Assembly (NCBI GenBank): GCA_037954235.1
Contig: JBBMOA010000007.1
Coordinates: 5,375,001 to 5,439,000, forward strand
Source: Aulostomus chinensis
Lineage: Eukaryota > Chordata > Actinopteri > Syngnathiformes > Aulostomidae
Length of the DNA: 64,000 bases
Direction: 5' to 3'
The notes under the pieces were generated by a model. The model was not told where the DNA came from. It was given only the letters and a program-made list of their open reading frames with translations, and ran no database searches. Both the position numbers and the translations under genes were made by a program. Shown one piece after another: positions 32,365 through 45,879 of the stretch. Every line of letters begins with the position of its first letter. Positions within the stretch are counted from its first letter, which is position 1.

Positions 32365-35300
32365 CTATGAGGCAGATTCTCTTTCAAACCACTCTAATAC
32401 AGCTTTCTTGTTCTCGCTGACCCACTGGATGTTGACTCGGGTTTGGTCTATGGCCTGTTCCACTGCCCAGACAGTAGAACCCAGTTGATAGTTACTTGCA
32501 AAGAGCTCCAACTGCACCAACACAAAGAAAAGATGAGGTAAGGGAATTGCGGCTTAGCAGATTTAGCAGTTTAAAATGCACCTGGATTTTACTTTTTGTT
32601 TTTCATAGCTCAATAAGAAAATCAATAAAATGACCAGAACCAAAAAGTCCCAAAATGTCACTGGACACAGAATGGAGGAGCAGTTAAGGTGACATCTATC
32701 TATCTATCTCTGGTAAATGACCAACATACACTACCTTCATAATCCACCGGGGGGCTTCAGGTAATACATGAGAACTCACATCAAATCATCAAGTCATTGA
32801 TAAATAATTCGATTTTAAAAACTGTTTACTTTGAATAAAAATTGTCAGGTTGAAATAATTGTATGAATAACGTGCTTCAGGTGAAATAATCTCCAGCAAC
32901 AGTTGATGAAAACGATGCGAGACTGATTCAAAGGCTTATTTATATCTATTTCAACGTGGAAAAGACAGCCATAGAACTCTAAACACAGAGCACTATGATT
33001 TATCTCACTCAGAACCTTTTTAGAAGAATCATTTAATTTTTTGGTTGAGGTCTTTTCACGGGATTTGATGAGAATGAGCAAAATATAGATAATTTCTAGC
33101 TGTGTTCTTAAAGGAACATCCATCCATCCATCCATTTTCTACCACTTGGACCTCGTGCCTGAGCCCAGAACCTTCTTGCTGTGAGGATCCAGTTCTAACC
33201 ACTGCACCACCATGCTGCCCCCTTAAAGGAACAAACTAACTTATTGGTCATTCTCCCAAGAGCCAGAGAAGAAATCTCAAGAGACCAGCTGACTGCTAGT
33301 TGTTTTAGCATGATCAATGGTAGCACATGGGCTACGTAGCATAGCTTTATCTCATCCTGATTCAGCATCGAAGCCTGCCTTTTTTTTTTTTTTTTTTTTT
33401 TGACCTTGGGTCTTTTTATCGAACCAGCCCATGTTCACAACAGTTTGAGCTGAACTATTACGGGACTGAATTCACACACCTGTGCAGAGCTGTGACGGTA
33501 ATAAAACATGTGGTAAAAGGTATAAAAATGAGATAAAAGGAACACAAGCTCGGACTAGATTCATGCCTTCAACTGGCTCACATCCAGGTGAGTTAACACT
33601 ACTGAGTGGTCATCGGACTTCTGCATACATGTCCTGTGTGTCACAACAGTGTAAGACAGTGAGTCACAATCACAATTGGCCAGAAAAATTGAAAATTAAT
33701 TTTCAGTTTTGTGCTTCGTGCGAATCTGATTTGGGGGCTTGGAACTAAATTGTGGGTGAGAACGCAGAGAACTCTTCAAAATAAGGTTCAGAGACAGGGC
33801 ATGGAACTTGTTCCTTGTCAGTCAGGGCCGACTCTGTGTACTTTGGTTGAAACTGATCAGGATCAGGGTCTTGGTTTATCCAGAACGAATCCTCCTCATC
33901 CTCTCTAGTAGACTGCTTCCTCTACGAATCCTCCTCATCCTCTCCAGTAGACTGCTTCCTCTGTTCATACATGTATGGATTTGTTGGCCCAAGTTTTGAG
34001 GTTCTGTGTCAAATTACAGCACCTCAGGAAAGTAGTTCAAGCTATGTATCTCATTATGAGACTACCGTTTTGATTATTATCAGAAAATGTTACACAACCC
34101 TATCAATTCAGTCAAAAGCCAAAAGCACATTTGATGACTTTCAATGTGCTACACCGTAGAAGCCAGCTGGTCTGTGTGCGTCTCTAATGCAGCACAGAGG
34201 AAGGTAATTTATCTTCTTGCCTGGCTCTGGAGGGGATGGAAAATAAGTGTATTTCCCCAAAAAGTTGCTGAATACTTGTTTGATGTGGCTGAGAGGGGAG
34301 GTTGTTTAGACACTGATACAACTCACAATGTCGTAGGACTCCAGCTAAAGTTTCAGGGTGTATGTGACACTATGATTCCTGATATAAACCACAGTGGTGC
34401 ATGACTAGAGTGACGGGAATTTTTCCATTATATCACTGCTACTGATAATATGACTGTGCCGCACTGATAAATTACCTCCTCCAGTTCAAATGGTGTGGAG
34501 AACCTTCTGGTCACTCCCTTGATCAGCATGGCTCCATCCCTGACCCCAGAAAAAGACAACACATTAGAAACAGTATGGATGTTCTCTGAATGTCTTGGAG
34601 ATTGAGACTTCTTTTTTTTCAAGGGATAGTAAAATATTTGTAATATTCATGAACTTAGGTTACACTTGGGTCGTACTGTATATGCTCACTGAGTAAAAAA
34701 TGCACCCGAATCTGACTCAAATGGATTCATCTTCCTGGTAACAGTAAACAGTGGGAGTTTTATGAAGGAGAAGGAACGATAAGCTCTGATTAAATTAGAT
34801 GAACTTTGTACTTCATGACACCATGCAAGATTAGAGAAACCACGTTGTCTCCATCCTTTATGGCAGCACTTGTTTATTTAAGGGACTCGACTGCACGTCA
34901 CTTCGGTGTCAAGAGGCATTTTTAAACAACGGGGGAAAAAATGAGGTGTTCATATGTCTGAAGCCTTGAAGCTGATCATGAGACATCTGTTGAATTGTAT
35001 GTTCCTGTTCCATCTGGATTGTCATGATGTTCAGTTTTGACACTTCCGTTTTAACAATCATTGACTTCGTTTCAGACTTTGGACTCTTTTAGTTTCTGTA
35101 TTTTTCTTTGTTGCTCCACAGTATGCCTTTTGTAGTTTTGTCTAATGTTTTGTCAAACCTAGATGGGCTGAACCAACTGCTGAGGTCGTTCGCTTGTTTT
35201 CTCTACAAAATATGTGTCTGGACAGTTACTTTGTTGAGTCAGGTTAGTTGCCTGTTTTTGTTCTGGATTCATGTTTTAGTTTGTTATTTTTAATATTCTC

Positions 35301-35940
35301 AAAATATCGAGTTCTTCCATGCTTGCCTGGCTCTGGTATTTTGCCCAGAGAAAGAATCCTTGAATCTGAGCTTGTACCCTGATTCATATCATCACAATTT
35401 CTTAGTTTCTTTGGACAAATCCAAGAATTTTGGAACAACAAACCAACGATCAGCAACTGATTTCTGTTCCTCACCCACATAGTGAACAATCTATCAATAA
35501 TCATCAACAAATAAATAAATCCAAAAAAGAAGTTTAGAAACTAGAAATAGTACATTACTATTGTATGCAGCGACCCTGTCCTTTGATATTTTACTCCCAA
35601 ATTTTTTAATAATCTCAGTTAATCAAGTCCCAGTGGATGTTTGTGGCAAATCTGAAAAAAAAAAAAAAAATCAATTGATGCATCCCTGATGTGACCATGA
35701 GAGCTGATTTTCACCTTTGACCACCAAAAGTGATTAAATTCATCCTCAGCTGCTGTGGATGTTTGTGTCACATTCGTTATTTGAGAATGGGACGGATGTG
35801 CAGACAACCTGAACACATAACGACTCTGGCCAATGAGCGTTACTGTCACAGAGGCATGAATTAGATAAGATTTCATGGGTTTCTTAGTGGGAATTTTTTC
35901 TGTTAATATGTCAAGAAGCAAAGAGAACAAAACTGAACCA

Positions 35941-35982
<42 letters not shown>

Positions 35983-37370
35983 TTAAATTGATACTTATAT
36001 AGTGCTTTTCAATACACTTAGAAAATGACTTATAGGGAAAACAGAAATAGAAAATAAATAAATAATATAATAATATGATGAAATACAATAACTCTCTTAG
36101 TCCCCTTGTTTAAGTTAAGCTTTAAGCTTTAAATATTAAGTACAGCAGCAATAAAGTGGCCAATGTTGTAAGCCAAAAGAAATGTTAATTTTGCGTGAGC
36201 CTGCTGGATGTGTCATGTTGTAATTGCACATGATTTTCAAAATGTAATTATATGGCAAATGTGTGAATTTTGTTTGTTCTCAAAGTGTCCACATAACACA
36301 AAGTGTGGATCAGAAGAGCTGTAGAGCAACAACAGTTTCTTCCATGCAAGTGAACAATCTGAGAGTGCAAAGGAGGAAGAACGCATTTGCTGAACTGAAA
36401 GTGATTCAAAACGTATTTGCACTGAATGAACACAAAGTTATGTTTGCAGATTCATCACACATTGCACTCCCCTGACAGCCACAGAGGACCCTCTCTCCAA
36501 ATGTAGTAAAGTCCACCAGTGTATTTGTGCTATGCATGATTTAGTAATTCATAAGCCTTTTTGGTATAGTTCTCTTGAAATGCACATGTTGGAACAGGCT
36601 GGTTGTTGTTATTCATAGCTGATGGGTTCCATACTGTATGGGAAGCAGACGATATATTCTGAGTTAACAAATAGATATTTAAAAGAAATCTTATTAAAAA
36701 ATCAATTAAAATGACTATGGTTCCTCAATTTGCATGCACAAAATGCTGCCTATCAAAATATGAGCATCTTGTTGACTTGACTTGTTTTGTCTTGATCAAA
36801 CAGTGACAGAATCCCAAAGGCGCTCTCCAAAAAACAAAAAAACAAACACTAAATGAAACGAGAAGCAAATAACAACCTACCCCTGACTAACGTAGTCCCA
36901 GTGTGATCTGATAAAGTCCCAGGCCATCGCCTGCCCCGCCACATTCTTGGCTATGTAGTTAATAGTGGAAGGAACATCCATCAGACGTATCTTCTCAGGG
37001 TTCAAGGTGTACTCCAGGTATCTGCAAGATAAAGAGGATACAAGTTAGCTCTTCATTTTCAAAAACATGCAGGTTGGGATTCACCTTATCTGGGGTGTAT
37101 CCATCAGGAAAAATGTTATTATGATGCACAGTATAAATGACTAATCAGCACTTGAAAGTCAGTTCTGGGTGTGTTTATGGTGTCACCTGCTGAGCAGCCA
37201 GATCTTCTTGGTGCAGGAGAGAGCTTGACGGAGTTGGTTTTTCGCAGACGTTTCCCTGGATCTCTGAAACATGTTCCACGCAAACTCCCACTCTTTCTTC
37301 CCACCAGCAGCCAGAGCTTGGCAGTAGATTACTGACCGCAGGTTGGAAGGGATGCTAAGACACACACACA

Positions 37371-37435
<65 letters not shown>

Positions 37436-37919
37436 TCACACACACACACACACAGAGTCATTTCTCTACATCTGGCCACAGTGTTCAGCTATTCTGATTC
37501 ACACCTGGTGTTGTCATTCACATATCATCTCCCATAAGGGGACCTACCTCACTTCTGTCATACAAGACTGGATTGTCAGTTGTATTGAAAGAGGACCCAG
37601 TTCTCTCATGTCAGCTCTAATGGGCCTTAGTCCTCTTTGTGTTCGCACTGTCTGGAGCTCAGGCCTTGACTGATTTGGATAATGGGTAATTTTAACTCAG
37701 AACAAGATGGCCGCTGCTTTAATTGGCTTTTCATCTAGCATAGAGCTTCCTGCTGCATGGAAGCGGTCAACAGGAAGCCGAGAGGGGTTTAGTACATTAG
37801 AAAATGGCAAAGTGAACCTGGAGTCCTTTGTATTCACAATGCACAAATTAGCAAACCACAACAGGGACTGGGAAGAGAAACTGTGGTGACCCCCTTCAGA
37901 GGGGTCTTGTTTTTTTAGG

Positions 37920-37998
<79 letters not shown>

Positions 37999-40900
37999 TC
38001 TATGCTAGAAGAAAAGCCAATTAAAGCAGCAGCCATCTTGTTCTGAGTGACAAGTTACAAAAATTGCGTATGTATGTGTGTACATACATACGCAATTTTA
38101 TACATTATGTAATTTTTTATTATTTGATTAAAGTTGTGACAGTTAAGAACATTAGTATAGATCACAAGAATCATTCAGATTTCAGGTAAAGTAGGTACCA
38201 TCACACATTTGACAAGTTCGTTCACTAAAATATACAAACAATACAGGAGGGAAATCCAGATTATTCCTCTGTGTCCATACATGTTGGTGCTGTTGTCCAT
38301 CCACTTTGCAAACATCTGTGTAGCCATCTTGATACATTCTGGGAGTCCATTGGAACAGGCCACATCTATGGCTGTGATCTGGCTGTGCCTTTGGATGAAA
38401 GAGCATTTGCTTTAAATAACAAGTTACAGTAAGCATGACGATTAAAGAAAATAAATTGTGGTGGAAAGCTCTTGATTAGATTAGCAAGTAGACCTTGAAC
38501 GAAGATCATTTTGTCAAATTGTAACATCTGCCAAGTTAATTACAGATTTCTTTCAAGGTCCTGTGAAGGTGAACTTCTGGAGAAACATGCTTGGTATTTA
38601 AACTCAACCGCCAAGCAAATACTTCCCTCCCCACAGAGCTCCTTCAGCAGCTCGGCCTCGAAAAGTGCATCGTCACAGCAACGACAAAAAAAAAAATAAA
38701 TAAATAAAATGCACAACCTGACCAAAATAAATTGGAATAAGCCTTAATCTACTCCAGAAGGAAATATTCTATATTCAGTCTATTTGCTGGACCAGAATTG
38801 GAAAGTAGGTTTACCACTGGGCATTAGATCAGATGTAGTTTGAAAAACAAAACATTTTGTTTAAAGTTGAGGGGAAACTGCAGGTACTGAAAACTAATAA
38901 ACAACACTACTTTGTATGATTCTATATTATTTAAATTATAAAGTGTCAATTAGTTTGGATCTTTGAGCGATTTGCTGCTACTTTCTTATTCCATTTTGAA
39001 ATGAAGATATTTTAGATGAATAGGCCTTTTCTAAATGCTCCAGGAGTTCATCTAGGTGGCAATCATTGAATGTCTCCCATGAACTAATGTGCTGAGTTCT
39101 TTACAGTTAAAGCCACACTAAACATGTGTTTGTAGCTGATGTGTGAGTGATGTGTGTGAATACACCCGTGAGCTTTGCATTTGTCTCTGGGACTGAGCTG
39201 TAAGTTTTTTTAAAACTGTGTACTGCAAACGCAGATAAGTCTGTTGATGATCAAGGGAGGATTCGCTCTCATCAGAGGTTGCCCTGGGGCATCAATAAAA
39301 ACTTATCCCTTACTGTAAGGAGTGGTCAAGTGGGACGTTTGAGTGATCCGTATCGTTCCTGAAGAAGTTATACAATTCTTTGACCTGATCCTGGAGATAC
39401 ACCTGCAGAATTAACATACAGCTTGAAGACAAGATGCAGCAATAAAACATCAGAATCTTGACTTATAAGGATACTTAAATGACACCTGCCTGCATAGGTC
39501 CATACACCTCAGAACGATCAAACATGAGGACAAAGTACTCAAGGTTCCTGATTGCTGACTCCCACGGTACGTACTCTCTCTCTTTACGCAGGAACCGAGT
39601 TGAATTTAGAGCCAGAGTCACGTCAACAAGTTTGGCTCTGGGGAAAAAAGATGAGGGAAGAAAAGTGTGCGAAATAAGCCAGCAGCAGGACCTTTTTTCA
39701 ATCGTGTTTTATCAATGGGTTCAAGACATTTGGCATATTGTGATTGTAGAAAGACAAGTTCATTTACAGAGCATTCTGGTGTAGGGTTCCAGGTTAAACC
39801 ATTACCTTGCCAAGTTAAAAGCATCATCGACAAGCTGTCCTCTGTTCATCAGTGGGATCCGCTGGGAAACAAGAGCAGGATGAGGAAACAAATACATACC
39901 AACAGCAGAAGCCACTGACATGAAAGTAGAAAAGGCTGAACGACGCTCGTAATTATTCATACAGCATAATCTACGCCACGAATGCATCAAATGAGTGGTG
40001 CTTATTAGTCACTCCTACTTATGTCTTCATAATTTACAGTGATAATAATTTGTTTACTGGTGCATTCGCACATATTTTTTCCAGCTCTCCTACAGAAACC
40101 TGTTGTTATTATGGGTTCATATTATTCCTATTTGTGAAGGATTATAGCAAGTTCCTCTGGAGTGAAATACACAGTTATCCATGCTGAACTTGCTCCAGGT
40201 TCGAACAGGTTCGTTAGCTGTTTGGTACTCACATGTGGGTTTGTCTCCAGCTGAGTCAGGAGATGTCTCCAGTTCTCTGGGTTGTAATTGACTCTGTAGT
40301 ATCCAGTAGAGTTGACATTTGCCAGGATCCACTCACCCCTCTTAGAAATGAATTCTTCTTTCCTAACTGTTTAAGCAGAAAATATTAGTATGGGGTAAAT
40401 GAGACTTGACTGTGAATCACAAATCAGTGACACAGCGGAAAGAAAATGGAGTCACCATGTCAACTGAATTACAGTACGTCAAAAAATGAAATGGGAGTAA
40501 TGTTCATGACGGGCAGTGTCAGACATTTCATTTCAGATAATGTTCTATGTAGACCTCCATTAGCCTGGCTAAACAGAGGGTGGTTTGTGGTTGTTTGGGT
40601 AAAAAACTAAGTTGTCATATTCTGTTACCTGTGTTGCTGGTTTCCAACCAGACAAGAGAAGATCCAGATGTATTTGACATGACTCGGATTGGGACATACC
40701 ACCAAAGACTAAAAAGACAGAAAAAGATAAGACTGTGTGTAATCAGGATTCAGGCTGAACAAGGAGGAGTCTGGAAAGGATTTAGAACCAGGTCGTGTTG
40801 GGTTTAAATATTGCATCATATATTGTTACAAAACACTGTTTCAAAACACTCCACAAGGTCCAAGCTATTATCTGATATAGTCAGTCTCAATGATTTCATG

Positions 40901-43900
40901 CATGTCCAGTGGAGAAAAACCTTATAAAGTTGGAATGCAGCATTATTGAAAACTGGACATACAGAGGCAATTATCCAGTTTATGCATAGAGATTAAGTAA
41001 ATTTTAAGTAGCTGTGGTTAGTGCATACCTAGATTCTAAAGAGTTGAACAGGAAGTGCCTCTGGTAAATCTCTCCGTTTGTAGTGTTGACAGTAAGGACA
41101 GGATATCCAATTTGATTGGTCCATGTGTCCATTATTTTGGCAACATCAGTGTGACCACCGTCCTCATTTTCAGCCTGCAATCATGGGACTTGTCAATGAA
41201 ACTCCTTGACATACTTGTTTGTTTAAAAAAAAAAAAAAAAAGGTGGAACAAAATCAGACAAAATGTTTTACCTTTTGTATATACATCCAGAGGTCATTCT
41301 GGTCAGTGTTTTCATATTCAAAGGCCCTGAGGTACATCTAAAACATACAAAACCAGGAAGTAGGAAAAATGTGAGTAAAAACATTTTTACCGATCTAGTT
41401 GCAGCAAACACAAAGCAGATGTTGGAATGTTAGCCTAAACAGCGATGTGGTAGTGTTATAGTCAACAGATTAGATATGGATGATTTTTGTTGTGTTTACA
41501 TCAATTTATGAAACATTACGACATGTTCCCTCCAAAATGAGGTAAAGCTGGCGTCGGCTTACCAGCTACACAAAAAGGCCACCAGCTCAGGGGTCCTCAT
41601 CCCAAGAGAATTCCCTCACACAACTTTACATTCTTTAAAGAGTCAGTGCCGTGGAAGTATAAAAACAACAAAGGCAGTTTTGGCAGTGTTAATCAATCTT
41701 TGACCTCTAGAAACATCCTGTCATTTGAGTTCAATGCAGGGCAAGGAACCAGTCCTCACAAGAGGGGTTGGACTCTCTTCCACTCTGGCGTTGCCAGCAG
41801 TGAGAGGTGATGGGCAGGGGTGGCACTACATTTTGCCCATCGGCTCAGTGCCTGGAGCTTAACCAGGTGGATGAAAGGGTAGGCTCCCTCTGCCTTCGGG
41901 TGGGGGGACAGGTCCTGACTGTTGTTTGCACTTACGGTATGTACCAAATAGCAGTTCAGGTTACCCCCCTTTTTGGATTCCCCAGAGGGAGTACTGGAAA
42001 GTGCCCCCTCTGGGGATTCCCTTGTTCTGCTGGGGCACTGTCAACGCTCACATTAGCGATGACAGTGAGACCTGGAGAGGTGTGATTGGGAGAAAAGGCC
42101 CCCTGATCTGAACCCAAGTGGGGCTTTGTAACTGGACTTCTGTGCTCATCACTGATTGTACAAAACAAACACTATACTCAAGCATAAGGGTTTCCACATG
42201 TGCACTTGGCACCAGGACACCCTGGGCTGCAGTTCGATGATCAACTTCGTGGTCATGTTGTAGGACTTGCGGTCATATGTTTTGGACACTCAAGTGAAGA
42301 CATGGTTGGCGCTGTCAACTGATCACCCCCTGGTAGTGAGTTGGCTCCGATGGTGGGGAGGATGCTGGCCTGACCTGGCAGGCCCAACCCCATTGTAAGG
42401 TTTTGCTGGGAACCTGAGCCATGTTCCCTGCCTCCATTGTCAAGGCAGCTGATTGGAGCTCAGGCCATAAGTTGGTTGGTGCCGGATGTGGCGGTTATCC
42501 CAGAACCTGTTGGTAGACACCAGCTGTGAGGGATTCCCTCAAGCTGAAGAAGGAGTCCTATCTGGCCTTTTTGTTCCCATGGGACTCCTGAGGCAGCTGA
42601 CAGGTTCCGACAGGCCAAGCGGTGTGCAGCTCTAGTCATCGCTCAGGCAAAAACACAGACTTGGGAGGAGTTCGGTGAGGCCATGGGGAACGACTTCAGA
42701 ATGGCTTTGAAGAGATTCTGGACCACCATCCATTGTTTCAGGAGGGGTAAGCAGTGCACTGTCAACACCATGGATGGTGTGGGTGGTGTGCTGCTGACCT
42801 CGACTTAAGATGTTGTGGACCAGTGGAAGGAATACTTTGAAGACCTCCTCAATCCCCCTGACACGTCTTCCAATGAGAAGGCTGTGCCTGGGGACTCTAT
42901 GGTGGGCTCTCCTATCTTGGAGGCTGAGGTTGTCAAGGTGGAGTAAGGGGTATTGGACTGCCTGATTTGGGTGGTTCACTCCCTATATGACCGGTGCCAG
43001 AGCTTGGTCCGCATTATAAGTCAGTAAGGGTGACTTGTTTCCAAGTGGAGGAGTTTAAGTACATTGGGGTCTTGTTCATGAGTGAAGGAAAGATGGATGG
43101 TGAGATTGACGGGCGTATTGGTGCAGTGTCTACAGTGATGTGAATTCTGCCTCGGTCCGTCGTGGTGAAAAGGGAGCTGAACCAAAAGGCAAAGTTCTCA
43201 GTTTACTGGTCGATTTACATTCCTACCCTCACCTATGGTCATGAGCTTAAGCAGAGAAACCCAGACTTTCCTTTCATACTTCATTGTCCAGCTCCTCAGA
43301 GATTCCGAGGAGTGGCATGTTTGTTTTGTCGTGCTTCTTGCTTCAAACACTGTGGCCATTTGTGTTGAGTGGCTTCTCTGCTTATGTTAAATGCATTACT
43401 TTCAATTCACAGAATAATTTGAGGCCTTTGTATAACATGAGGAATTGCAATGATCTGTGTTTTGTTCAGTGAGTTTTTTGTGATCGGTTGAGTTTGTTGC
43501 CTTCTTACTTAACACAAACTGAAAGTAAGAAAGTTGTGACCCTCTCTCTTGGCAAATCTGGTTTGTCTGTTTTGTCCTGCATCAATGTGCAATACAAGCA
43601 TGTTAATGGTCCTAGATTCAAACCTCCAAACAGGCCGGGTATGAATCCACCCTCAGGCTTCATTCTTATGTGTACCCAATAATCAACAAAGCAGAGAGTT
43701 GGAGAAAAAGATAATGCTCACGTCAGACATAAATCACTGCATAATTTCAGAGCATATATATATATATATATATATATGAACATTATTTATGACTTACTTT
43801 GATGCCTTTTTCGAAAACCCTTTCCCCCACGCTGTCCACCAGCATTCTCAACACCATAGCACCCTACAGTGTGAAAACCAAATACAAAGTTATGTTATTA

Positions 43901-45827
43901 CTGATGTTGCATTTCTACAAGAGCAAATCCCCAGAGTAAACAATTCAATAAATGTGTGGTCATGAAGTGCTTCACCTTATTATAGGTCAGAGGATCAAAC
44001 AGCTCTTTGATCTGATTTATTGTCTGGACATCTTCCAGCGGGACACTAAGAGGATGGGACGTAGTCAAAGCATCATCCTCAAACGCTCTATGGAGGTCCC
44101 TCATGACTGCTATCTCCTTCTGAGGAAGTGAGGAAAAAGGCCACAGATTTACAAACAGACAATTATTTGTTTACCACGTGTTTGTGTATACAATCTATAT
44201 GACTGATTTTTCCTGTAAGTAATTCAAATGAAGGCGAATAAGGGTAACTTACAGCCATCCTATATTGGCTGATACGGAGTAGGGTTTGTAAACTCATCAT
44301 TTTTGATCTTGACCTGTTTTCTGGTGTTTTATCTGAATGAGTTTAATCGCTTGTACAAAATTAAACTGACGGATGATTTTAATATTCATGCAGCCATTGA
44401 TGGCCTTGACTTGTCTCAGAATAAAAACAAAACCAACTCACAGCTTTTAAATTCCTGTTCTAAATTTAAGGAGGTGATTCGATCAGTCTTTACTTTTATC
44501 CTGCCCTCACCCAGAAACCACATTATCTTTTTCCATCCGGGTATTTCAACTGCTGGAGCCTGGATTCGTGTGCAAAACCCTTGCAGCAATGACTACACTG
44601 CATTATGTGAGAACTGCGGCTTTTATATGTGCTGTTTGGATCATCAGCCAATGAGGATGTGGAATTTAACATTTCTTCAACATTATGTGTCACCACTGTG
44701 AGCGAATCAGAGAGAAGTTTTTTTTACCATCTCACAGAATTTAAGCTTAGCATTTGATTACACTAACTATATACCTGACAGAATAACCACGACAGCTGTC
44801 TGTTTCATGATAGTGTCTTTTCTTGACTATCCTGACAAGATGGAATGTTCTGAAGGAGGTTAACAGTGTATTTAAGAAGGGCATATCAACAGGATTTTAT
44901 CCTAAATGCTACCCTTGCAAGAAAGGAGAACATTTGACTCTGTGAAAGTGTGATTATGTGGAAATTGTAAATCTTAACTTACTACTTTAAATGTTGGCTC
45001 AACTTTGTCCACTGCTAAGTATGACATGTAGGTCGCGAAGCCCTCATTCAGCCAAAGTTCATTCCACCATTTCATCGTCACCAGATTTCCAAACCACTGT
45101 GAATATAAAGGGAAGGGATAATTAACACAGAGGGAGCATTCCATCATTGTCACAGGTATTCTCCTCAGGTGAACGCGACTGATGCCCCGCAATTGATTCC
45201 TAATGATATGGATCAGGCTGACTGTGTCCCCTCATGGAGAAAACTTATTTTCACACTTGAATGAATTATGACTTAAAAGTTTTTCATTGCTTATCAGCGA
45301 AATTAAAAACATTTCAAGCTGAAATTAAAATAATTTATTCTCAAAATTGCTGAACAACATTCAAAACATTAGCATTAACGTTGTAGCTTGGAACAGAATT
45401 TATTTAGGGGTCTGGTTTGAAATCCATCCGACAGCACATCTGAGTAGTGGGTAGCTGTTGTCGCTGTTGACCTGTTCCACTGAGGTAATGACACCATCTG
45501 TTAACAAGTCAGTAACTTGTTTCTCAAAAACTGTCCATTACCTGTTTGAAACCTTATGTGTCAGTCACCCGTTGTACTGCTTTTGGGGACCCACTGGTCT
45601 ATGACCAGTCTATCACACTGGTCTAATATGTCTGTGACGTCTCTGTGCTATGCTGAGAAGCTAACAGTCCTTATTGCTGTGATTTCTCTCACTTCTGCTG
45701 TTAATTTCAGAATTAAAAACATCGGGAAAAAATTGCCATCTTCGCCACCATCTTCACTTAAATACCAGCCGATTGCTCGTCAGTGACAGACATGACACAA
45801 GCCAGGGGTTGTGTCATGTGCCCAAAA

Positions 45828-45879
<52 letters not shown>

